Positions 57,067 through 64,000 of a DNA stretch of 64,000 bases are shown here, one piece after another (position 1 is the stretch's first letter; the number at the start of each line of letters is the position of its first letter). The notes under the pieces were generated by a model. It did not search any database, was not told where the DNA came from, and worked only from the letters and a program-made list of their open reading frames with translations. A program made the position numbers and the translations under genes. The DNA comes from Thalassotalea marina. GTDB taxonomy: Bacteria > Pseudomonadota > Gammaproteobacteria > Enterobacterales > Alteromonadaceae. The stretch is from NCBI RefSeq assembly GCF_014656435.1, contig NZ_BNCK01000011.1, positions 62,001 through 126,000 on the forward strand. Direction: 5' to 3'.

Positions 57067-58041
57067 TTAACTATTTTGGAATGCGGGCTGACTGCTGTCT
57101 AAATGTTCAAAAGCGCGCGTTTGAAATTGGCTATAAAAGGCAAATAACTGTGCTTGTGCTTGCTGCGTTGTAATTGGCAAAAATGTTACCGACTCTCCAG
57201 GGCGCTTTTGTGCCAAGCGAAATAAATCTATTCGTGCAACATTACCTAAAACCGGGTAGCCGCCTATCGTTTGTCTGTCTTTCATCAGGATAATTGGGCA
57301 TCCATCATCTGGTAACTGAATGGTGCCGTAATTTACAGGAGCTGAAAGCTGTTGTGGCAATTTGCTGGAGATGGGGTTTCCACTGAGTCGGTAACCCATG
57401 CGATCACTTGCAGGCGCAATAGTAAAGCTTGACTCCATAATTTGCTGCTGTTGTTGCAACGTTAATGTTGACCATGCGTTGCTTGGTATAAATCGTAAGG
57501 TTAATTTATCATTTTGATGAAAATGGCTTTCTACTTGATGCTGATAAACACTGTCGACTGATTCAATATTAATATTTGCACGAGTAAAGTGAGTCCCTTG
57601 CTTAATCCTTGGTGATACTAAACCCAGTGAAACTTCATTCTTAGCCTGGCTGGCACTGTTTAACCAATATTGACACTCAAAACCGCCTTCTATTGCGATA
57701 TAGCTATAAACCATCGTTTTGGGCATTTGCAATGTAAGCTCTGAGTTAGCAGATGCATGATATATTTTATTATTCTCTAATCGAGTATTGCTTAGTCTAG
57801 CTAAACAATCTGCCCCAGTAATGACAAATGTAGATGCTTTAGTGAATCTCAAAGAAACTTGGCCGAGTATTATTTCTAATGCAGGTGTATTACTGGGATT
57901 TTTCAATAACTGGTTAGCGAGCAGAAAACTATATTCGTCAGCGGCTCCCGTACCGCTGAAACCTAAGTGCTGTGCAGTTGGCCTACCTAAATCTTGAATG
58001 CTGATGTTTTGTTGACATTTGTTGATAGTAAACATCAGCAT
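57067..58041 (-). CDS. pxpC: 5-oxoprolinase subunit C-like (biotin-dependent carboxyltransferase family)
   Basis: The 324-aa protein begins INKCQQNISIQDLGRPTAQHLGFSGTGAADEYSFLLANQLL and includes SDRMGYRLSG and QTIGGYPVLG, the PxpC/KipA signature. With PxpA and PxpB it opens 5-oxoproline to glutamate using ATP. Its start overlaps the pxpB end by 7 bases. Confidence 0.93.
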   Translation of the reverse strand: MLMFTINKCQQNISIQDLGRPTAQHLGFSGTGAADEYSFLLANQLLKNPSNTPALEIILGQVSLRFTKASTFVITGADCLARLSNTRLENNKIYHASANSELTLQMPKTMVYSYIAIEGGFECQYWLNSASQAKNEVSLGLVSPRIKQGTHFTRANINIESVDSVYQHQVESHFHQNDKLTLRFIPSNAWSTLTLQQQQQIMESSFTIAPASDRMGYRLSGNPISSKLPQQLSAPVNYGTIQLPDDGCPIILMKDRQTIGGYPVLGNVARIDLFRLAQKRPGESVTFLPITTQQAQAQLFAFYSQFQTRAFEHLDSSQPAFQNS

Positions 58042-58742
58042 TCCTTATGAAGTTTTCCGCCCAAGTCAAGGTACTTTTCTTGGCATATCGGCGTAAAATT
58101 AACAATTTGACCCAGTTTAATCTTAGGAAAAAATTGTTGTTGTGCAATGTCGAACATTTTAATGGGGGTAAATCCCAAGATATGCCAACCCCCAGGTGTA
58201 TCCATAGGGTAAACAGCAGTTTGCTCTTGAGCAATCGCTACCGCCCCAGCCGGAACCTGAGCGCGCGGTGTCGCTTTACGGGGTAGTTGTATTTGTTTAT
58301 CAATACTTGCTAAATAACAAAAACCAGGAACAAAACCATGAGCGTACGCGGTGTAATGATGTTTACAATGTAGATCAATAACTTCATTGCTACTGAGCTG
58401 CGTTAAGTCGCTTACTTCGTTTAGATCCCAACCTGCATAATATACAGGGATATCGATAATGTCGCTGGCAACTTGTGGGTTTTTATTACTGCTAATGACA
58501 GCTAATTGTTTGAGGATCAATGCCTTCAATTGGTCAGAAGTTATCAAATCAAATCGATAGTAAATTAACAAACTCGTGTAGCTCGATACCGTGTCAATGA
58601 TCTTTTGTTCTCCACACTCCTTTAGACAGTGTTTGATAAATACAATTTGCTCGGCAATTGCTGGCGCTATTACATCTGGCCAACTAATTAATATGGCATC
58701 TTCGGCAATGCTATCAATGTTGACTTGTTTCAGATCTATCAT
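58035..58742 (-). CDS. pxpB: 5-oxoprolinase subunit B-like (KipI family)
   Basis: The 235-aa protein has YTAYAHGFVPGFCYLASIDKQIQLPRKATPRAQVPAGAVAIA and MDTPGGWHILGFTP, the KipI/PxpB core. It forms a complex with PxpC, with which it overlaps. The third subunit, PxpA, is not found in the 490 bases upstream or anywhere in this window. Confidence 0.93.
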   Translation of the reverse strand: MIDLKQVNIDSIAEDAILISWPDVIAPAIAEQIVFIKHCLKECGEQKIIDTVSSYTSLLIYYRFDLITSDQLKALILKQLAVISSNKNPQVASDIIDIPVYYAGWDLNEVSDLTQLSSNEVIDLHCKHHYTAYAHGFVPGFCYLASIDKQIQLPRKATPRAQVPAGAVAIAQEQTAVYPMDTPGGWHILGFTPIKMFDIAQQQFFPKIKLGQIVNFTPICQEKYLDLGGKLHKEC

Positions 58743-59230
58743 TAATTAGTTGCCTCAATTGTTTTATGAATCAGGTCGATGTTACTTTTTACCTATTGTT
58801 GATTTTAAATCACGGTACTGTGTTCAGAGCCAAAAAACCATATGGTTGAAAATTTCTATAAGTAGATGCTTCTTTAACTAAAGATAGGCCAAAAGATTGC
58901 GCAATGCTTACGAATTTAACCTCAGCTTCGCATAAGCAATGCGTTTCTAGGTGCTATTTTTACTGACTTCTGCGTTATTTTGAAGCGAAATAGCTGGCTA
59001 TTCCAGCTCCAAAAAGCCTTAAATTCAGACAAAAATATCGAACTAGAAACATAAAAAACTGCTAAGTTATTGTTTTATCAGACTTCGCGCTATCCTTTAT
59101 ACAAACCTGAGGTTATTTAGTATCAGGTGTGCTTTAGACAATAATTGTTTGCATGATGGAAGGCATGACCAGCGTGTTGTTGTCATGCCTTTTTAACCTA
59201 ATACCTTATTAATAAATCGCCTGCTTATCG
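58743..59230. other. 488-bp intergenic region with repeat-like sequence
   Basis: No gene is credible. It contains the near-palindrome AATAGCTGGCTATT (58989-59002) inside a stretch resembling dispersed intergenic repeats of Alteromonadales, from memory, not checked. AAGGCATGAC/GTCATGCCTT (59160-59191) is a 10-bp stem followed by TTT on the plus strand; it probably ends the minus-strand MOSC gene. Confidence 0.5.
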
Positions 59231-60412
59231 CTATTTTCCTGAGGTGAGCACGAGATCAGATTGTGGGATAGCGCTACAAGCCAAAACATAACCCTGCGCT
59301 TTTTCTTCATCGGTTAAGCCATCATCTGCTAGTTGTCGTACTTCGCCACTTTCTAGTTTTATTTTGCAGCGACCACACATACCACCACGGCAAGAATAAG
59401 GTAAAATCAGGCCTGCTGCTTCTCCTTGATCTAAAATAGGCTCTTTTGTATTGCCTTTATGCTGAGTATTCCATGAGGCAAAGCTTAAATTAACGGAAGA
59501 TTTTTTAGGCATTTCTGGTAGCTCAGCTTGCATATTCGTACTGGTTTTCACCGATTCAATACTTGCTTCAGCTGTTTTTTTGCTTGGCTTGGTATAGTTC
59601 GGGGCTGATTGTTCAGAAATTATGGTGACTTCATCACCTTGTCTTATGATGCCTTTGTTTAGTGCCACCATGTTTTGTCCAAAAATTACATCACCATTAT
59701 CGAGTTGGCGATATTGTTTTAATGTGGCTAAAGGTTCTTGTTTAGGGTGTTTTTCACCTGTTAAAGGGTCAACCGTCGTAAAAATACAACGGCTACATGG
59801 TTTGGTTATTTCAAATTCAACTTCACCAATGCGTATGTGTTTCCATGTATCTTCTGCAAAAGCTAGGGTTTGACCAACTACTACGTTTGGTCGAAAATTA
59901 TTCATGGTCACTTGATGGTTTTTAAGTTTTTTATTTAAGTCATCTAGTGTTGCTTGAGTGGCCAGTAATAAAGGATAACCATCAGCAAAAGCTACCTGAT
60001 TATTGCGATTTTTAACGTATCGACTAGAGCGTTCAGCAAAAAAATGCAGCTGACAGGGCAGACCTAAATAATCACTGAACCATTTATCATAGTGTTGATG
60101 GCAATACAGCGCATTAACTTCATCATTCCATACAGTAACCGCATGGTATTGTTCACTAAATTGCTTAAATTTAATTTCTAATACTGGCATGTCTGGTGCA
60201 GTCAACACTAAGCCTTCTGGCGTGATGTTGACGGATATTAAACAAAGCGAGGGCTGTGTCCTAGCTGTGATAAAGCGACCATTAAGCTCGGTAACGACAA
60301 AACGACGGTCAAAGCTAAGACCAAAGTCGTCGACCCAAGAGTGCGATAAACTAATACCAGAGGCAGATTTAATAGGGTAAACATGAACAGACTGTACAAA
60401 CGCAGAAGACAC
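59231..60412 (-). CDS. ycbX: MOSC protein with C-terminal 2Fe-2S ferredoxin (YcbX-like)
   Basis: The 393-aa protein has a MOSC beta-barrel N-domain (VHVYPIKSASGISL), a MOSC domain with KPCSRCIFTTVDPLTGEKHPKQEP (the conserved Cys that holds molybdenum cofactor) and a plant-type ferredoxin (YSCRGGMCGRCK plus LACS). This is the architecture of E. coli YcbX, a molybdoenzyme reducing N-hydroxylated bases. Monocistronic. Confidence 0.9.
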   Translation of the reverse strand: MSSAFVQSVHVYPIKSASGISLSHSWVDDFGLSFDRRFVVTELNGRFITARTQPSLCLISVNITPEGLVLTAPDMPVLEIKFKQFSEQYHAVTVWNDEVNALYCHQHYDKWFSDYLGLPCQLHFFAERSSRYVKNRNNQVAFADGYPLLLATQATLDDLNKKLKNHQVTMNNFRPNVVVGQTLAFAEDTWKHIRIGEVEFEITKPCSRCIFTTVDPLTGEKHPKQEPLATLKQYRQLDNGDVIFGQNMVALNKGIIRQGDEVTIISEQSAPNYTKPSKKTAEASIESVKTSTNMQAELPEMPKKSSVNLSFASWNTQHKGNTKEPILDQGEAAGLILPYSCRGGMCGRCKIKLESGEVRQLADDGLTDEEKAQGYVLACSAIPQSDLVLTSGK

Positions 60413-60600
60413 CGTAAATCCTTAAAAGATGAGTAAGAAACTATTGTGGCAAAGAGAATATAGCAAGGCAATGACAAAACCGTGAATAAATATGTAAGTC
60501 TTTTACACTCTTATCAAAGGTTTTACGCGTGAGTTTGTCGCGCATTTACGGTATATTGCTGACAATTTTAATCTGTCTTTTAGTCTTACGTAGGAGTTCT

Positions 60601-61977
60601 ATGCACCTTCATATCCTTGGTATTTGTGGTACTTTCATGGGCGGTATTGCAGCCATTGCAAAACAGTTAGGACATCGCGTATCGGGGTGTGATGCTAATG
60701 TTTACCCCCCTATGAGCACCCAACTTGAGCAATTAGGTATTGAGCTTAAACAAGGGTATTTGCCAGAACATCTTGAAGATGAGCCAGATTTAGTCATTGT
60801 CGGCAACGCGATGACACGTGGTAATCCTATGGTTGAATACGTGTTAGATCGTAATATTCCATATACCTCTGGGCCACAATGGCTATTGGAAAATGTACTA
60901 AAAGATCGTTGGGTTTTAGCTGTGTCTGGTACTCATGGTAAAACGACAACTAGTTCAATGCTGACTTGGATTTTAGAATATGCGCACCTAAAACCAGGTT
61001 ACTTAATTGGTGGTGTACCACAAAACTTTGAAAGCTCTGCTCGCCTAGGTGATGCGCCGTTTTTTGTTATCGAAGCGGATGAATATGATACGGCGTTTTT
61101 TGATAAACGCTCTAAGTTTGTTCATTATCGACCGCGTACTTTAGTGATCAACAACTTAGAGTTTGATCACGCTGACATATTCAACAATTTATCTGATATC
61201 CAGCGCCAGTTTCATCATCTAATTCGTATGGTACCCAGCAATGGTTTAATTCTTTCACCTCAACGAGAGCAAGCTATTGAAGAAACTATTGAAATGGGCT
61301 GTTGGACACCGAGAGAAATTGCAGTTGAGCAAGCACAACATAACCTGGGCTGGTATGCAGATAAAACTGTCGAAGATGGTCGCCAGTTTAAAGTGTATTT
61401 TAAAGGGCAATTACAAGGCACGGTAACTTGGGATTTAATTGGTGACTTTAATATCGAAAATGGCTTGATGGCAATAGCTGCTGCTCGCCATGCGGGTGTT
61501 CCAAGTCATGTGGCGATTGAAGCACTGGCCGAATTTGTTAATACTAAGCGTCGCTTGGAATTGAAAGGTGAAGTTAATGGCATTCGTGTTTTTGATGACT
61601 TTGCTCATCATCCAACGGCAATAACTAAAACACTAGCAGGTATACGCGCCAATGTTGGCCAAGGTAGAGTATTAGCTGTGCTCGAGCCAAGGTCTAACAC
61701 CATGAAGTCTGGTGTGCACAAAGATACCTTGCCAGACTCACTGGCTTTGGCAGACTTATCATTTGTTTATCAGGGCGATAAAGTAAAGTGGTCTGTTGAT
61801 GAATTAATCGCGAACTGTCATCAACCTTGTACGGTGGAGCAAGATCTAGAGCTGTTTATCGAGCGTATTATTGCCAGTAGCCAGCCGAATGACACCATAG
61901 TGGTGATGAGTAATGGCGGCTTTGGTGGTATTCACGACAAAATACTTAGTGCCTTGAAACAAAAGTTTCTAGTTTAA
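60601..61977 (+). CDS. mpl: UDP-N-acetylmuramate:L-alanyl-gamma-D-glutamyl-meso-diaminopimelate ligase
   Basis: The frame opens at 60529, but the ATG at 60601 has AGGAG before it and gives 458 aa, the size of E. coli Mpl. MHLHILGICGTFMGG opens the Mur ligase N-domain, GTHGKTTTSSM is the ATP loop, and VFDDFAHHPTAI the C-domain. It rejoins recycled tripeptide to UDP-MurNAc in peptidoglycan recycling. ubiX follows 25 bases later. Confidence 0.95.
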   Translation: MHLHILGICGTFMGGIAAIAKQLGHRVSGCDANVYPPMSTQLEQLGIELKQGYLPEHLEDEPDLVIVGNAMTRGNPMVEYVLDRNIPYTSGPQWLLENVLKDRWVLAVSGTHGKTTTSSMLTWILEYAHLKPGYLIGGVPQNFESSARLGDAPFFVIEADEYDTAFFDKRSKFVHYRPRTLVINNLEFDHADIFNNLSDIQRQFHHLIRMVPSNGLILSPQREQAIEETIEMGCWTPREIAVEQAQHNLGWYADKTVEDGRQFKVYFKGQLQGTVTWDLIGDFNIENGLMAIAAARHAGVPSHVAIEALAEFVNTKRRLELKGEVNGIRVFDDFAHHPTAITKTLAGIRANVGQGRVLAVLEPRSNTMKSGVHKDTLPDSLALADLSFVYQGDKVKWSVDELIANCHQPCTVEQDLELFIERIIASSQPNDTIVVMSNGGFGGIHDKILSALKQKFLV

Positions 61978-62002
61978 AGATGACTAACAATTGAGAGAGA
62001 AA

Positions 62003-62632
62003 ATGACAGTTCCTCCTGCAAATTTTCAAGACAAAATAACTTTAGCAATAACCGGCGCATCGGGTTCATTGTATGCGCTGAGGCTAATGGAATGTTTAGT
62101 AGCAGCCAATTATCAGGTGTATGTGCTAGTTTCTAGCGCTGCTCGCGTGGTTTTAGATACTGAAGTTGGCATTAAACTGCCTAGTTCTCCAGCAGCAGCG
62201 AGTGAATTTTTTACTCAACACTTTGATGCGCAAGCTGGGCAAATTACTGTCTTTGGTAAAGAGCAGTGGTTTTCGCCGGTCGCTTCAGGGTCTGCGGCGC
62301 CGAAAAAAATGGTGGTTTGTCCTTGTTCTACCGGAACCTTATCGGCAATTAGTCAAGGGATGAGTGATAACTTAATCGAACGCGCTGCTGATGTGGTAAT
62401 TAAGGAAAGAGGGCAGCTAATTCTAGTTCCCAGAGAAACACCATTTTCGCCAATTCATTTACAGAACATGTTATCGCTTTCACAAATTGGCGTTACTATC
62501 ATGCCAGCAGCGCCGGGTTTTTATCATAACCCTGAATCGATTAATGATTTAATTGATTTTATGGTAGGTAGAATGTTAGATCATTTAGGAATAAATCAAG
62601 ACATTATGCCGCGCTGGGGTTACCAGAAATAG
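62003..62632 (+). CDS. ubiX: flavin prenyltransferase
   Basis: About 209 aa from the ATG at 62003; an upstream TTG at 61991 is the longer alternative. [21 protein letters not shown] is the flavin loop, and [33 protein letters not shown] and [17 protein letters not shown] complete the UbiX pattern. It makes prenylated FMN for the UbiD decarboxylase in ubiquinone synthesis. Confidence 0.95.
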   Translation: MTVPPANFQDKITLAITGASGSLYALRLMECLVAANYQVYVLVSSAARVVLDTEVGIKLPSSPAAASEFFTQHFDAQAGQITVFGKEQWFSPVASGSAAPKKMVVCPCSTGTLSAISQGMSDNLIERAADVVIKERGQLILVPRETPFSPIHLQNMLSLSQIGVTIMPAAPGFYHNPESINDLIDFMVGRMLDHLGINQDIMPRWGYQK

Positions 62633-62712
62633 CCTGGTCGTCCACTTGCCTTAAATAATATACAATTTACCCTTTTCAGTTGAACTAGAGTCATTGTTTG
62701 TGCTCTAGTTAA

Positions 62713-62843
62713 TACCAACTCATTAACGCTCTGATAACCTCCCTAAATAATCGAACCATAGAATGACTAGGCTCAAATTATTTAGCTTGTTCTAAGCGTG
62801 TTAATGAAGTTCTAAGTTGGCCAAATATTTAATAGAATTGGTA
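62713..62843. repeat. palindromic intergenic element
   Basis: 131 bp with imperfect inverted ends (TACCAA at 62713-62718, TTGGTA at 62838-62843). The inner arms also pair: CCAACT...CATTAACGC...TAAATAAT against ATTATTTA...GCGTGTTAATG...AGTTGG. It could fold into one long cruciform and resembles a MITE or dispersed palindromic unit. It carries no gene. Confidence 0.6.
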
Positions 62844-62877
62844 CAACATATTATTATAACGACATAGGGTAAAAAGC

Positions 62878-64000
62878 ATGCCTCACATAAGAAAACATGC
62901 CATTAAATCGTTAGCGCTTTCTGTTGCGTTAGCGCTTTCACATCAAGCGATAGCAGAAGATAAAGCGGATGCTAAAAAATGGTCAGTAAATGAACCACAA
63001 GGGGAGTTTACAACAGCTAAAATCAACGTAAAACAAGGTACTTGGATGAACGTTGATGTCAGCCCTGATGGCAAAACCATCGTTTTTGATTTATTAGGTG
63101 ATATTTACACCATGCCAATATCGGGTGGCAAAGCAACGCCATTAATGACGGATATAGCGTGGCAAATGCAACCTACTTTTAGCCCCGATGGAAAACATAT
63201 TGCATTTACGTCTGACCAAGATGGCGGTGATAACTTATGGGTGATGAAGGCTGATGGTTCAGACGCAACACCAGTGACAAAAGAAACTTTCCGTTTGTTA
63301 AACAGTCCTGCTTGGTCTCCTGATGGCGAGTATTTAGTTGGCCGCAAACATTATACTGGTAGTCGCTCATTGGGAGCGGGTGAAGTATGGCTTTACCACA
63401 AGTCTGGTGGTAGCGGTGTGATGTTAACGAAGCGTCCAAATGAGCAAAAAGATTTAGGTGAGCCAGCGTTTTCCCCTGATGGTAAATATGTCTATTTTTC
63501 ACAGGACACCACCCCTGGACCTTATTTTGAGTACAGTAAAGATTCAGAGTCAGGTATTTACCGCATTAAGCGCTTTGAATTAGAAACTGGCAAAATTACC
63601 ACTATTCTCTCTGGAAAAGGTGGTGCAATTCGCCCTGTACCATCACCAGATGGTAAATATTTGGCTTACGTTAGCCGTGATGACTTTCAATCAAACCTTT
63701 ATTTATACGATCTAAAAAGTGGTGAAGAAAAGCTAGTTTTTGAAGGATTAGATCGTGATATGCAAGAAACTTGGGCGATTCATGGAGTTTATCCTGATAT
63801 GGCTTGGCTACCTGATAACAAAACTATTGTGTTTTGGGCTGGTGGTCACATTAAGCGTGTTGATACAAAGTCTGGCAAGTCAGCGATTATTCCATTTGAG
63901 GTTGATACTGAAAAGAAAATTCAAAAAGCACTCAGGTTCCAACAAGATTTAGACCAAGACGTGTTTGATGTCAAAATGCTGCGTGACGTTGAAATATCTC
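62878..64000 (+). CDS. exported PD40 beta-propeller protein, probably amidohydrolase (partial)
   Basis: The frame starts at the ATG at 62878 and runs off the right edge, with about 374 residues visible. A signal peptide (ending QAIAED) is followed by TolB/PD40 propeller repeats, with SPDGKTIVFD, SPDGKHIAFTSD, SPDGEYLVG, SPDGKYVYFS and SPDGKYLAYVS. Proteins of this start in Alteromonadales continue into an amidohydrolase domain of about 1,000 aa in total; that part is not visible. A Tricorn-like protease is the alternative. Confidence 0.85.
   Translation, partial: MPHIRKHAIKSLALSVALALSHQAIAEDKADAKKWSVNEPQGEFTTAKINVKQGTWMNVDVSPDGKTIVFDLLGDIYTMPISGGKATPLMTDIAWQMQPTFSPDGKHIAFTSDQDGGDNLWVMKADGSDATPVTKETFRLLNSPAWSPDGEYLVGRKHYTGSRSLGAGEVWLYHKSGGSGVMLTKRPNEQKDLGEPAFSPDGKYVYFSQDTTPGPYFEYSKDSESGIYRIKRFELETGKITTILSGKGGAIRPVPSPDGKYLAYVSRDDFQSNLYLYDLKSGEEKLVFEGLDRDMQETWAIHGVYPDMAWLPDNKTIVFWAGGHIKRVDTKSGKSAIIPFEVDTEKKIQKALRFQQDLDQDVFDVKMLRDVEIS

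Overview
The window looks like chromosomal DNA of a marine gammaproteobacterium of the order Alteromonadales, most like Colwelliaceae (Thalassotalea/Colwellia type). The reasons are the low GC, dense c-di-GMP and two-component signalling, TonB-dependent glycan uptake, PEP-CTERM and GlyGly-CTERM surface proteins, the arginine succinyltransferase genes and a DUF3718 protein. This placement rests on gene content and family recognition, not on a database search. I saw no rRNA, tRNA, CRISPR array, phage or insertion sequence. Both ends cut through genes.

Layout: 1-3.5 kb holds a partial GGDEF-EAL protein, a small membrane protein with a Fur-like box, and an M28 peptidase carrying a perfect 93-bp tandem duplication. 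3.7-10.4 kb holds a giant hybrid two-component regulator (beta-propeller sensor to AraC output), divergent from two PEP-CTERM genes. All three promoters carry the same tandem pair of 16-bp boxes with a 22-bp period; I consider this the most interesting signal in the window. 10.5-14.5 kb holds a quinone-oxidoreductase-like gene with a divergent LysR regulator, a PepSY/DUF4920 pair and a lipoate-ligase-like gene.

14.5-23.1 kb is an amino-sugar/glycoside uptake locus: TonB receptor, NagZ-like GH3 glycosidase, ribose-type ABC transporter and a divergent ROK regulator. A shared 12-bp element lies over both -35 regions. 23.1-28 kb pairs a CadC-like winged-helix/TPR regulator with a divergent thiol-redox operon (DsbD-like membrane protein plus three thioredoxin-fold proteins, one without cysteines). 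An 11-bp triple direct repeat lies between them. 28-32.2 kb is a histidine kinase/REC-EAL pair. 32.4-39.7 kb is a MacAB-like export cluster with its own NtrC-type regulator and kinase, preceded by a candidate sigma-54 promoter and an upstream palindrome.

39.9-45 kb is a TetR-controlled RND efflux operon, with a perfect inverted repeat ahead of tetR. 45.2-49 kb encodes a large secreted subtilase with a GlyGly-CTERM tail. 49.5-57 kb holds a DUF3718 protein, a DUF1338 enzyme, astC-astA-astD (arginine catabolism, without astB and astE here), an HDOD protein and a PabA/TrpG amidotransferase. 57-64 kb holds pxpB-pxpC without pxpA, a YcbX-like MOSC-ferredoxin protein, mpl, ubiX, a palindromic intergenic element and the start of a PD40 beta-propeller protein.
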